From a virus, in the IMG/VR virus record IMGVR_UViG_3300030380_004024, positions 1-22,611 of that record: DNA of 22,611 bases; one strand, 5' to 3'. The position numbers and the translations under genes were made by a program. Below, piece after piece: positions 15,004 through 21,184 of this stretch. Each line of letters starts with the position of its first letter. The first letter of the stretch is position 1. Under the pieces are notes generated by a model that saw only the letters and a list, made by a program, of their open reading frames with translations, was not told the origin of the DNA and did no database searches.

Positions 15004-15629
15004 GAACGCAAATTAGATTGAATCGCCCTCAAAAACAACTTTTTCTGTTTGTCGGTAAGATTTCCTTCTCTCATTGCAGACCTCAAAAGCCTAAGATTTG
15101 TGTTGGTATCCTCTGCGCCTATAGCATCAAGCATTCTTGATACATCATCAAAACCCCCAGAGAAATCAAGACCCTCAGCTTCCTTTGACGACAGAGCAGA
15201 TCTAAGAATTGCTTCAAACTCAATCGGGTCATCAATCATATACTTTAAAGGACTAAAATTTTTCTGAGGAGCGTAGAATACAGCATTTGGATCGGAGTCT
15301 CTCATGCGATCATCCAAGGCTTCATAGTCTGAAGGATCCATGGTGAGAGCAAGTCGCCTAGCGGCTCTTCTTATACTTCTGTCTTGAACTCTGCCATCGG
15401 CATTCAAAAGGGCAGCTAGTGGTCCAAACTGTTCAGCATGAATCATCTCATGCTCTATTACAGAGTCATCTACACCAGGATTAGCAACAATTTCTCTTGT
15501 ATCAGGATTGTAAAAAGCAGAGACACCCTCTAGCATCTCTCTCTCTTGATCGTTCATCGGTCCTCTAGCGCCTTTAACTCGACCCCTCCTTCTGCGGGCT
15601 CTTGCTTCTTTTCCAATAATCGGTCTCAT
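15000..15629 (-). CDS. Putative HExxH zinc metallopeptidase
   Basis: A 209-residue protein starting in an ATGA overlap. Residues 1-22 are very basic (EARARRRRGRVKG). A zincin motif HEMIH (H60, E61, H64) lies in VIEHEMIHAEQFG, and DPIEFEA (residues 134-140) offers a plausible third zinc ligand at E137 or E139, a spacing seen in small phage and toxin-type metallopeptidases. The rest is helical. Possible roles are maturation of virion proteins or action on a host target. Motif presence is seen directly; the catalytic role is an inference, and no signal peptide is visible. The lipoprotein gene starts at its stop codon. Confidence 0.72.
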   Translation of the reverse strand: MRPIIGKEARARRRRGRVKGARGPMNDQEREMLEGVSAFYNPDTREIVANPGVDDSVIEHEMIHAEQFGPLAALLNADGRVQDRSIRRAARRLALTMDPSDYEALDDRMRDSDPNAVFYAPQKNFSPLKYMIDDPIEFEAILRSALSSKEAEGLDFSGGFDDVSRMLDAIGAEDTNTNLRLLRSAMREGNLTDKQKKLFLRAIQSNLRS

Positions 15630-15853
15630 CGGCTTCTTCTTCTTCTGGGCCTATTGTTAGCCCTGTTTATTGATTGAGGCTGCTGCTGAGTGGCATCAGA
15701 CATCCCCATGTGAGCTTCATCAAGACCATCGCCATTGCCGTATGTTCCCTTGCGCCGATTGATGCGATTCAGATTTGCTCTATACCTTCGAGCCTTGAGC
15801 CTTGAGCCATATTTGGCATATTCTTTTTTGTAGTCTCTTTTCTTGACTCTCAT
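15626..15853 (-). CDS. Arg/Lys-rich small protein (75 aa)
   Basis: The frame can be read from 15988, but that start would lie in the tRNA-like element. The Met at 15853 fits better, being 4 nt after a promoter box. From there it reads MRVKKRDYKKEYAKYGSRLK and ends NNRPRRRRSR. The central part has RKGTYGNGDGLDEAHMG, recalling the KGTYG leader of the 85-residue basic protein. About a third of residues are basic. Its stop overlaps the next start (ATGA). No function is known; a nucleic-acid-binding or virion role is possible. Confidence 0.7.
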   Translation of the reverse strand: MRVKKRDYKKEYAKYGSRLKARRYRANLNRINRRKGTYGNGDGLDEAHMGMSDATQQQPQSINRANNRPRRRRSR

Positions 15854-15857
15854 ACTA

Positions 15858-15865
15858 CAAATATA
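15858..15865 (-). promoter_or_regulatory. Bacteroidota-type -7 promoter box, 4 nt before an ATG
   Basis: TATATTTG on the minus strand with 4 nt (TAGT) between the box and the ATG at 15853. The upstream promoter half would overlap the 3' part of the tRNA-like element. Confidence 0.72.
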
Positions 15866-15871
15866 AGAAAG

Positions 15872-15948
15872 TCCGCGAGGTGGGACTTGAACCCACATGT
15901 AACCAGTTACCCTTTCTACAAGGTATAAGCTTGAGGGGATACTCGCGG
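15872..15948 (-). tRNA. tRNA-like element with perfect acceptor and T arms, no normal D-arm
   Basis: On the minus strand a perfect 7-bp acceptor stem (CCGCGAG/CTCGCGG), a perfect T-arm (GTGGG-TTCAAGT-CCCAC) and discriminator A enclose 77 nt. The middle does not fold as a normal cloverleaf. The best anticodon-like hairpin is CAAG-CTTATAC-CTTG, whose loop has U33 and would give anticodon UAU (AUA, Ile), with only 7 nt before it instead of a D-arm, and a long 'variable' part containing GTAAC-TG-GTTAC. It may be a noncanonical tRNA, a decayed tRNA or a tRNA mimic. Confidence 0.55.
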
Positions 15949-16293
15949 TTATGAATTTCTTCGCTCGTGTGTCCTCTTGCGGTGGCAATTAGCACATCGT
16001 ATTTCGCATTTGCGAATCTCTTCTTTAATCGTATCTATGCCATAACATTGATTTACCATGTCAGCGATGTTCTTAATCTTCTCCCCGCACACATGGTCAA
16101 ACTCCAAGACGATAGGATTAGACTCTCCGCAATCGACGCAGCTTAAAATTGTCTTAACCCTTCTGATAAACTCTCTAGCCCATTTGCGTTGATTCCTATT
16201 TCTACGCTTGGCTCTTTTCTTGTACTGCTCTTTATACTTTTGGTAGTGAGCAGCCGAAGCTTTCTTTTGATCTTCAGGGTCTTTGTAAGCCAT
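15949..16293 (-). CDS. HNH endonuclease
   Basis: A 114-residue protein with a basic N-terminus (YKKRAKRRNRNQRKWARE) and a C-terminal HNH domain: CVDC (52-55), FDHV with D66/H67, and CANCHRKRTHER with C100, C103 and H104. The four cysteines would bind structural zinc and D66/H67/H104 the metal for DNA cleavage. Free-standing HNH genes in phages are usually homing endonucleases; some assist terminase. Its stop codon (15949-15951) directly abuts the tRNA-like element, and its start overlaps the 47-residue gene as TGATG. Location upstream of terL permits either role. Confidence 0.88.
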   Translation of the reverse strand: MAYKDPEDQKKASAAHYQKYKEQYKKRAKRRNRNQRKWAREFIRRVKTILSCVDCGESNPIVLEFDHVCGEKIKNIADMVNQCYGIDTIKEEIRKCEIRCANCHRKRTHERRNS

Positions 16294-16436
16294 CAGTCCT
16301 CAAACTCATCGTTCCAGGACTCCTCCCAAAACTTAAAATCTGTTCTGTTGTACTGCCATACTATTTCTTTCCAGTTATTTAGAGAATCTTTCAGCGAAAC
16401 CTCCGCTGTAGTCTTTTGCTTCTTCGATTGATCCAT
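16293..16436 (-). CDS. Trp-rich 47-residue protein partly nested in the upstream gene
   Basis: ATG at 16436 lies within the 3' end of the 96-residue gene, in another frame, and the frame runs to a TGA overlapping the HNH start. It begins MDQSKKQKTTAEVSLKDSLN and ends with a Trp/Glu-rich part (NWKEIVWQYN, then KFWEESWNDEFED). Four tryptophans in the last 26 residues are unlikely for noncoding sequence, and the frame fills the otherwise empty stretch 16296-16374. Function is unknown. Confidence 0.68.
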   Translation of the reverse strand: MDQSKKQKTTAEVSLKDSLNNWKEIVWQYNRTDFKFWEESWNDEFED

Positions 16437-16665
16437 TGTTCGTAAGGTCTTTGATCATCTGTTCTAATCGCTGTCTTTCAACGATAAGTTCTTTGCAATC
16501 CGTAGCAGTCTGTTTGATAGACTGAAGTTCTGCTTTTCTCGCGCTCCCGTTGATCTCTGGATCAACAGGTTTTTTGATCTCGTCAATCATGTTATTGATG
16601 GCAGCCTCCATAGACGACATCAAGCGCTTCGCAGCTTCAATCGTTGTAAACTTCTTAGACGACAA
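16375..16665 (-). CDS. Conserved coiled-coil phage protein (96 aa)
   Basis: Reads MSSKKFTTIEAAKRLMSSME, followed by a helix with INGSARKAELQSIKQTATDC and ELIVERQRLEQMIKDL, and ends YSGGFAERFSK. It is almost entirely helical with heptad-like hydrophobics. I know the pattern 'GSARKAELQ..KQ...D....VERQ.LE' and 'GGFAE.FS' from small genes ahead of terminase in flavobacterial phages. A small-terminase role is possible because of position and helical build, but no helix-turn-helix is clear. It overlaps the upstream gene by 11 nt and its 3' end contains the start of the 47-residue gene. Confidence 0.72.
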   Translation of the reverse strand: MSSKKFTTIEAAKRLMSSMEAAINNMIDEIKKPVDPEINGSARKAELQSIKQTATDCKELIVERQRLEQMIKDLTNNGSIEEAKDYSGGFAERFSK

Positions 16666-16906
16666 AACTCATAAAAATAGGTGTTTTCTCTCCGACATAA
16701 GATCCAACAATATTGAAGTCTGCATGCTCTACAGCGTCGTTATAGTCCATACCTTCTTCTACAAGTATCTCTATTACTCTATCTATATCGTACACAGCAA
16801 CCACATTGGCACCATACGTGCATCCAACAAGGGCGTCGTCAAATCCATCAGCAGTAAGGCATTCTTCCTCTGCGAGGATCTCCATCAAGTCTTCTTTATC
16901 AATCAT
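16655..16906 (-). CDS. Conserved acidic phage protein (83 aa)
   Basis: Begins MIDKEDLMEILAEEECLTAD, followed by GFDDALVGCTYGANVVAVYD and DRVIEILVEEGMDYNDAVEH, and ends IVGSYVGEKTPIFMSFVV. The pattern 'FDDA..G......VVAYD.D..IEILV.EGM...DAVE...N..G.YVG..TPIF' recurs in many marine and cyanophage genomes as a protein without known function. It overlaps both neighbours (4 nt with GroES, 11 nt with the coiled-coil gene), showing a tightly coupled operon. Confidence 0.78.
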   Translation of the reverse strand: MIDKEDLMEILAEEECLTADGFDDALVGCTYGANVVAVYDIDRVIEILVEEGMDYNDAVEHADFNIVGSYVGEKTPIFMSFVV

Positions 16907-17490
16907 TCTTCCACGTATAAGAGATCTTCCTTTCGTGTTCTATAGTACTCCTTATCGTCTATCTTGATGCGATAGTCTCGGTTCTGCTTGAAGCCAACCA
17001 CGTCCCCCTGCTTCAATCCAAGCTCCTCAAGCCAAGGAGCCTCAAAAGCGACACGACCCTTTGTTGGTAAAGCCTTTTTAAGTTCGACAACTTCGATAAC
17101 ATCTGAATTTGTTTTGAGTTCCTCCTGCTGTACAGGCTCAAGGAGGGCCCATCCAGCAAGGGGATGTATGTGTCCACTTTTTGAACTCTTATATCCAATC
17201 GCCTGATTGTTTATTGTGTGGTCTGGATCGTACCTAACCAGGTAATGGTTTTCATGACCAGTCAGTGCTTGACCCTCATTAAGCACGACAAGATGATGAA
17301 AGTACAAAGTATCTCCAGGTTTAACTCCTGTGTTGTGTTTGACAGGAGGGGATACCACTGGTCCCTCAGTCACTCTATGCTCAAACTCATTGAAACGAGT
17401 ATCCACATAAAGCTCAAGACCACCCTCGGTGGTCATGGTGTCGTTAAGCTGCTTTTCTAGCTCTACGACAAATAGATCAAGTGTCTTCAT
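16903..17490 (-). CDS. GroES-like co-chaperonin with two Cpn10-type halves
   Basis: A 195-residue protein. The C-terminal half (110-195) has GWALLEPV, a linker that may act as mobile loop (121-145), then GRVAFEAPWLEELGLKQGDV and EYYRTRKEDLLYVEE, the layout of Cpn10. The N-terminal half (45-100) has GVKPGDTLYFHHLVVLNEG, resembling a second Cpn10 barrel without an obvious mobile loop. Phages such as T4 (Gp31) encode GroES substitutes so that host GroEL folds their capsid protein; the same use is likely here. Bacterial GroES is about 95 residues, so this is double length. It overlaps the 50-residue gene by 14 nt and the next gene by 4 nt. Confidence 0.78.
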   Translation of the reverse strand: MKTLDLFVVELEKQLNDTMTTEGGLELYVDTRFNEFEHRVTEGPVVSPPVKHNTGVKPGDTLYFHHLVVLNEGQALTGHENHYLVRYDPDHTINNQAIGYKSSKSGHIHPLAGWALLEPVQQEELKTNSDVIEVVELKKALPTKGRVAFEAPWLEELGLKQGDVVGFKQNRDYRIKIDDKEYYRTRKEDLLYVEE

Positions 17491-17629
17491 TTTTGTACGG
17501 GAACATTTTATTTAATTTCTCTTTTCGTTTTTTGCACCCGCAATCTTTTGATACGGATTCTACCACCTGCTTGAGCCCCGTAGCCCTGGTGATTTTTTCA
17601 ATTGTGTCGCCCAGTCCCTTGCTTTTCAT
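17477..17629 (-). CDS. Conserved 50-residue phage protein with CGC motif
   Basis: ATG at 17629 overlaps the upstream stop (ATGA). It reads MKSKGLGDTIEKITRATGLK, then QVVESVSKDCGCKKRKEKLN and KMFPYKNEDT. Its 'GLGDTIEKIT.ATG.K..V......DCGC.KR...LN..FPY' pattern is one I know from small genes of many marine phages, often near helicase, lysis or GroES genes. Two cysteines (C30, C32) flank a glycine. It runs 14 nt into the GroES gene in a different frame. Function is unknown. Confidence 0.78.
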   Translation of the reverse strand: MKSKGLGDTIEKITRATGLKQVVESVSKDCGCKKRKEKLNKMFPYKNEDT

Positions 17630-17865
17630 CAGAAGTCAAGATCAAATTCTAGTATACAAGGCATGTTTTCTACACTCTTCCAGAGAACCTGACCCTCTGA
17701 GTTCTGCATGTAAACCAAGTATCTGGTTTTGCCATGATGGTGAAGGTGACGATCATCCAAAACTATAGCTGATACCTTTCCGTCTCCTGCACGCATGCCA
17801 ACGTAGTAAGCCATGGCGTCCTTGGGATCACGCCCAATAATGATTTTGCGGATAAGCCCTTCCAT
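17629..17865 (-). CDS. Conserved small phage protein (78 aa)
   Basis: Begins MEGLIRKIIIGRDPKDAMAY, followed by YVGMRAGDGKVSAIVLDDRH and LHHHGKTRYLVYMQNSEG, and ends VLWKSVENMPCILEFDLDF. The start 'GLIRK.IIG.DPKDAMAY.VG' and end 'VLWKS...MPC..E.DL.F' are a conserved signature in small marine-phage proteins of unknown role. The protein looks beta-rich with one conserved cysteine. Upstream of the ATG is CTTAATTAAATCAA, similar to the leader of the divergent plus-strand gene at 18196. Confidence 0.76.
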   Translation of the reverse strand: MEGLIRKIIIGRDPKDAMAYYVGMRAGDGKVSAIVLDDRHLHHHGKTRYLVYMQNSEGQVLWKSVENMPCILEFDLDF

Positions 17866-17870
17866 TTGAT

Positions 17871-18182
17871 TTAATTAAGGGAGATACCGAGGCCGTCTAA
17901 AAGACCATCAATATCAAAGTCGTCATCTGATTCTGGCTCAATATACGACTCTTTCATGAAATCCACGATGATTTCAAGTTCTGTGGTTGTCCTGAGATCA
18001 TACTGAAAAAAAGCCTTCATGGTGCTGTTCTCTTCATCGAGGGGCTTCAAGACACCCATGACAAAGGCAGACATCACCTTGTCTTGCATATCATACCTCT
18101 TGACTATCTCTGTTACAGCCAATGCAATTTCTTGCATTTCAAACCAAAACCCCTCTTCTGCTATATCTTCGTATTCACTCAT
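17871..18182 (-). CDS. Acidic small phage protein (103 aa)
   Basis: Begins MSEYEDIAEEGFWFEMQEIA and continues with two helices (VTEIVKRYDMQDKVMSAFVM and TELEIIVDFMKESY), then an Asp/Glu-rich tail (DDDFDIDGLLDGLGISLN). It has no catalytic motif. It is the first minus-strand gene after the divergent point, only 13 nt from the plus-strand start at 18196. It appears to head the operon that continues through GroES to terminase. Function is unknown. Confidence 0.72.
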   Translation of the reverse strand: MSEYEDIAEEGFWFEMQEIALAVTEIVKRYDMQDKVMSAFVMGVLKPLDEENSTMKAFFQYDLRTTTELEIIVDFMKESYIEPESDDDFDIDGLLDGLGISLN

Positions 18183-18195
18183 ATCCCCTAATTAA

Positions 18196-18624
18196 ATGCC
18201 CAAAAGCTCAGTATCTAAGAAAAAACTCTTTAGAGACTTCTCGAAGCTTAATCAAAGGTACGTAAAAAACAACTACCTTAAAGACCTAAGAAACAACACC
18301 TTACGTTTCTGCGAAAGCAATGACATTTTTGAGAAAGAACTGATGTTTATGCTCTGGGCATACGACTTAGAGTTCTGGACTCTAGACTATGCAGCAAAAG
18401 AATACGGATATCAATCAGCCAAGAAGATAGGCGAACGTATTGTATATGAGCTAGTTAAGCAAGATTACATATACAAACACTTTGACAAAATGACCCCCTC
18501 AAACACAAGAGAGGATCACCTGTTCAGAGAGGAAACAAAATACAACTACAGAGTAAGGTACGCGCTTACTCAGAAGGCTCGGCTTCTAGTGCAGAGGTTT
18601 TACGCGCTTTTTCAGCGGCCTTGA
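18196..18624 (+). CDS. Probable winged-helix DNA-binding protein, only plus-strand gene
   Basis: A 142-residue protein on the strand opposite to all other genes. It begins MPKSSVSKKKLFRDFSKLNQ and has DIFEKELMFMLWAYDLEFWT then LDYAAKEYGYQSAKKIGERI, consistent with helices of a MarR-type winged helix-turn-helix, and ends YRVRYALTQKARLLVQRFYA. I have met this pattern in marine Bacteroidota phages, where it is likewise followed by the MPKQVNTYAPSS-type gene. Basic residues dominate the N-terminus. It is a candidate late-gene regulator because it faces the operon start at 18182. The wing and recognition helix cannot be confirmed by eye. Confidence 0.75.
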   Translation: MPKSSVSKKKLFRDFSKLNQRYVKNNYLKDLRNNTLRFCESNDIFEKELMFMLWAYDLEFWTLDYAAKEYGYQSAKKIGERIVYELVKQDYIYKHFDKMTPSNTREDHLFREETKYNYRVRYALTQKARLLVQRFYALFQRP

Positions 18625-18743
18625 CCTTTGTAAGACTTTTTGTACTTCTTGGAAGCTTTGTGGTTGGAAGTCTTTGATTTAGAATGGACTCCAGGGCGCT
18701 TCGTGTTAGAGGAGGGTGCATAGGTGTTTACCTGTTTAGGCAT
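18612..18743 (-). CDS. Conserved 43-residue basic phage protein
   Basis: ATG at 18743 to TGA at 18612-18614, translating MPKQVNTYAPSSNTKRPGVH, then SKSKTSNHKASKKYKKSYKG and QGR. This 'NTYAPSSNTKRPGVH.K.K.S....SK.YKK.YKGQG' pattern is one I know as a short gene in marine Bacteroidota phages. It is basic, Ser/Lys-rich and probably disordered. Its last 13 nt overlap, tail to tail, with the end of the plus-strand gene. An AT-rich leader (TTAATTTAATATA) precedes the ATG. Function is unknown. Confidence 0.78.
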   Translation of the reverse strand: MPKQVNTYAPSSNTKRPGVHSKSKTSNHKASKKYKKSYKGQGR

Positions 18744-18765
18744 TATATTAAATTAAGATGTTTTA

Positions 18766-19170
18766 TTATGGAGTTTCAGACGAGAACCATCCATCTGACT
18801 GCATTGATTCTTTTGTTGTATAGGCAAAAGAGGTGGGAAGAATTTCCCCAACATTTATTTCAACGCCATGATTGTTTGATAGCTTAGTTGTAACAGCAGT
18901 CTTTTTTTGAGTAGTGTACTCTGGCATAGAATCAAAAAGCTCTTGAGTAACAAGGCTGGAGCTAGGGATTATTTTGTCATCATGGCTAACCATGATTGCG
19001 GCTCTAGAATCCGAAGGGTGCTTTACAAAAGAACAAAACTTGCAAGATACGTCAGACAAGTTTCTTATAGACCTGGGCCTTGCGATCGTCCACAATGCTT
19101 CTGAAATTTCAGAGCATCTCTCATCGGCCGTCTTATCTGCAGTAGCATCAATGATAATGTAGTTATCCAT
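18766..19170 (-). CDS. Hypothetical protein (134 aa) after the spike gene
   Basis: Begins MDNYIIIDATADKTADERCS, followed by EISEALWTIARPRSIRNLSD, VSCKFCSFVKHPSDSRAAIM and GVEINVGEILPTSFAYTTKE near the end. It looks like an alpha/beta protein with three cysteines (one CKFC pair). No enzyme motif is evident. It sits 16 nt after the spike gene. It may be a spike- or tail-related accessory protein. I do not recognise the family. Confidence 0.65.
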   Translation of the reverse strand: MDNYIIIDATADKTADERCSEISEALWTIARPRSIRNLSDVSCKFCSFVKHPSDSRAAIMVSHDDKIIPSSSLVTQELFDSMPEYTTQKKTAVTTKLSNNHGVEINVGEILPTSFAYTTKESMQSDGWFSSETP

Positions 19171-19186
19171 CTATATTGCCTTGTTG

Positions 19187-20125
19187 TTATGTGATAGAAT
19201 AGAATCTTTTGGCATTGTTGTGCATATCTAAAGCATCATCAGATCTATCATTTGTATATACAACTACCTCCTGCCACTTAGCGTCACCGCTCTGGCCATC
19301 ATTACCACCACTGTGACCATTTATAATGTTGCCTGAAGACAGTGTACCAAAGCCAGCGGTTCCAAAGGCTTGAGTCTGAGCAGATCCGTTTAGGAAGAGT
19401 TTGACTGAGTCTACACTTGTTCCAGCATCTTGAGTAGACCCGTCCCATGTAATCAAGACCGACTGCTGGTCATGGTTGCCCGTCTGACCACTCAAGAATC
19501 TTACGAACTTAGAAGCAACATTGTTTGTTCCAATAGAGTACTTAGTGTAATTATCTGGGCTAAGTCCAGAAGGAGGTAAAACCATTCTGAACAGGTTTCG
19601 GAAGTTTATCATCGAAATAAAGTTTCCGCTACCAGACTTTTGGGTAGTCTGCGCTATAAAGAACACAGAGCTTGCCGCAGGGGTAGAATAATTTGAAGAG
19701 TTTTCAAGGTGTTGCTGAGCCGAAGCGGTAAACTCTATACATGGTTTGCCATTCAAAGAAATAACAGCATCGCCTGACCCATCATATATAGTTGGTTGGT
19801 TTCCTGCAGTAGCCTGCACAAAGTCGTTAGATCCAATCTGATCATACCACTTGGCCACTGTGCAGCTAGTAAAAGTATCAGGGTCAGTACCAGTTTTAGC
19901 AAACGTCCGAAGGGCTGCTACATCTAACTCACCATCGCCGTTGAAGCCGATATCGCTTTCTGAGCTATCGTTTCTTCTTCTGACCCTAACACAGGGCCCT
20001 AAATAAGATTCCGATAGCTTTCTAATAGAATATGCAGCCACGGGTGCTGCCCCAAAGTCATCCGCAAAGAGAGTCTCAATAAAAGATGAGTAATGAGTCG
20101 ATGTACCTAGACCGAGACCAATCAT
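19187..20125 (-). CDS. Tail spike/fibre-type protein with arabinofuranosidase-B-like and lectin-like domains
   Basis: A 312-residue protein whose start overlaps the endolysin stop (ATGA). Residues 30-115 hold AAYSIRKLSESYLGPCVRVR, then DIGFNGDGELDVAALRTFA and AKWYDQIGSNDFVQAT, a clear match in pattern to the alpha-L-arabinofuranosidase B domain (PF09206) found in many phage and bacterial surface proteins. The remainder (120-312) reads as a concanavalin-A-like/LamG beta sandwich: PCIEFTASAQQHLENSS, SVLITWDGSTQDAG, KLFLNGSAQ and KWQEVVVYTNDRSDD. It likely binds or trims cell-surface polysaccharide as receptor-binding protein. No signal peptide; catalytic residues cannot be confirmed. Confidence 0.78.
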   Translation of the reverse strand: MIGLGLGTSTHYSSFIETLFADDFGAAPVAAYSIRKLSESYLGPCVRVRRRNDSSESDIGFNGDGELDVAALRTFAKTGTDPDTFTSCTVAKWYDQIGSNDFVQATAGNQPTIYDGSGDAVISLNGKPCIEFTASAQQHLENSSNYSTPAASSVFFIAQTTQKSGSGNFISMINFRNLFRMVLPPSGLSPDNYTKYSIGTNNVASKFVRFLSGQTGNHDQQSVLITWDGSTQDAGTSVDSVKLFLNGSAQTQAFGTAGFGTLSSGNIINGHSGGNDGQSGDAKWQEVVVYTNDRSDDALDMHNNAKRFYSIT

Positions 20126-20601
20126 AGCTTATTATACATTACTTCGTAATAAACTTTTCCCTCGTCGTCTCTACAAGCGCGCAGGCACCTTTTACGATTA
20201 TTGCCATCGTGAACATAAGAGACGTGAACCCAATCAGGATTGTCTTGATCACCAAACTCCCACACCATTTGATCAAACTCCAGGTTCTCTTTAATGTAGT
20301 CGAAGAGCTCAGCGTTTGTAACAACTCCGTATACGTCACAATCAAGGTCGAGTGCTCTTCCCTCCATATGCTGACTGCGCTTTGAACCACCGATCGCACG
20401 GTTGAGATCAGGCGACCTATAGCCGCTCGACACGAATATAGGAACTCCGAAATGGTTGCGACAAGGCTGAAATATATTTTCTGCAATCGCTTGTAAATTT
20501 TCGACAACCCAGTCATCATGAGGCTCGTTGTTTATTCCAAGCCTTGTAGCTGTCTTGCTTTTCAAGCACTCGGAAAGTGAAAGATTCTTAGATAGTTTCA
20601 T
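20122..20601 (-). CDS. M15-family peptidase, probable endolysin
   Basis: A DD- or LD-carboxypeptidase type enzyme that cuts peptidoglycan stem peptides. The frame is open to 20667, but the Met at 20601 directly follows the upstream stop (one base between) and gives MKLSKNLSLSECLKSKTATR, the usual M15_3 start, at 159 residues. Zinc ligands are visible: H78 and D85 in SQHMEGRALDLD and H126 in DWVHVSY. FVSSGYRSPDLNRAIGGSKR (57-76) is the family's hallmark loop. No signal peptide, so it needs a holin or a virion route. It could also be a virion-associated lysin because tail genes flank it. Confidence 0.9.
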   Translation of the reverse strand: MKLSKNLSLSECLKSKTATRLGINNEPHDDWVVENLQAIAENIFQPCRNHFGVPIFVSSGYRSPDLNRAIGGSKRSQHMEGRALDLDCDVYGVVTNAELFDYIKENLEFDQMVWEFGDQDNPDWVHVSYVHDGNNRKRCLRACRDDEGKVYYEVMYNKL

Positions 20602-20602
20602 T

Positions 20603-21172
20603 TTAATTTGGTAGTCTTGATCTGCGGGAGTCAATGACTTCGCTTCTTCTGTCAAAATATCTCGCAAGAGCCTGCATCAATGGCATATTTGCTCTAAAGT
20701 TGCCATACCGACTTCCAATGGTAGATCTTTTCTCAAAGAATCTAGCTATGTCTTCTCTTGAGTCTGATCGGTCTTTCTTTCGTTTATCTGAAGCATCAGC
20801 CATAGCAATCAGAGCATCGCCAAGACTTTTAGACTTTTTTCCTTTCTCAGCATTCTTCCCCCCTCCCCCGCTAACATCAACCCCCTCTTTTACGTCTCCG
20901 TGACAATCTACTTGCCCCGTCTCTTCATTGAATACGCATGATTCACCAAAACCAGACCCGTCATCAAAATCAGCACCCCCAACGGTAACATCCTTATCCT
21001 CCTCTTCTGCTTGACGCTCAAGGCGCTTTTGATTCAAAGATTGACCAAGGTTTCTAAGGATTCTTGGTGTGCTTATGTCTGAAGTGGCGATGCCTCTCTC
21101 TTTAGCTCTAGGGCTTATTAAACCCTTCATGCCAAGATAACCTTTCTTCTTGGGATTCTTTGGTTTTGACAT
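20603..21172 (-). CDS. Hypothetical charged protein (189 aa)
   Basis: Starts MSKPKNPKKKGYLGMKGLIS, followed by acidic residues 55-75 (EEEDKDVTVGGADFDDG), a short part with two cysteines (ESCVFNEETGQVDC), a Gly/Lys-rich linker (DVSGGGGKNAEKGKKSKSLG) and a helical, Arg-rich C-terminus (EDIARFFEKRSTIGSRYGNF). The C-terminal YFDRRSEVIDSRRSRLPN is strongly basic. Mixed low-complexity segments suggest a disordered virion-associated or scaffold-like protein. I recognise no family. It lies between the small beta protein and the endolysin. Confidence 0.68.
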   Translation of the reverse strand: MSKPKNPKKKGYLGMKGLISPRAKERGIATSDISTPRILRNLGQSLNQKRLERQAEEEDKDVTVGGADFDDGSGFGESCVFNEETGQVDCHGDVKEGVDVSGGGGKNAEKGKKSKSLGDALIAMADASDKRKKDRSDSREDIARFFEKRSTIGSRYGNFRANMPLMQALARYFDRRSEVIDSRRSRLPN

Positions 21173-21184
21173 TTAGCTGTTTAT

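Noticed and set aside
14756-15948. tRNA genes as an integration site (att) of a prophage
   Set aside because: No integrase gene and no duplicated tRNA end are visible in the window; both elements lie inside a phage operon.
15854-15988. Upstream extension of the 75-residue gene to an ATG at 15988
   Set aside because: It would translate the tRNA-like element; the Met at 15853 has a promoter box 4 nt away and a typical basic start.
20139-20519. 126-residue minus-strand ORF in another frame of the endolysin
   Set aside because: The M15 frame carries all zinc ligands; this one is an out-of-frame shadow.
20602-20667. Upstream extension of the M15 peptidase to 20667
   Set aside because: It overlaps the preceding gene by 65 nt; the Met at 20601 follows that gene's stop directly and gives the usual family N-terminus.
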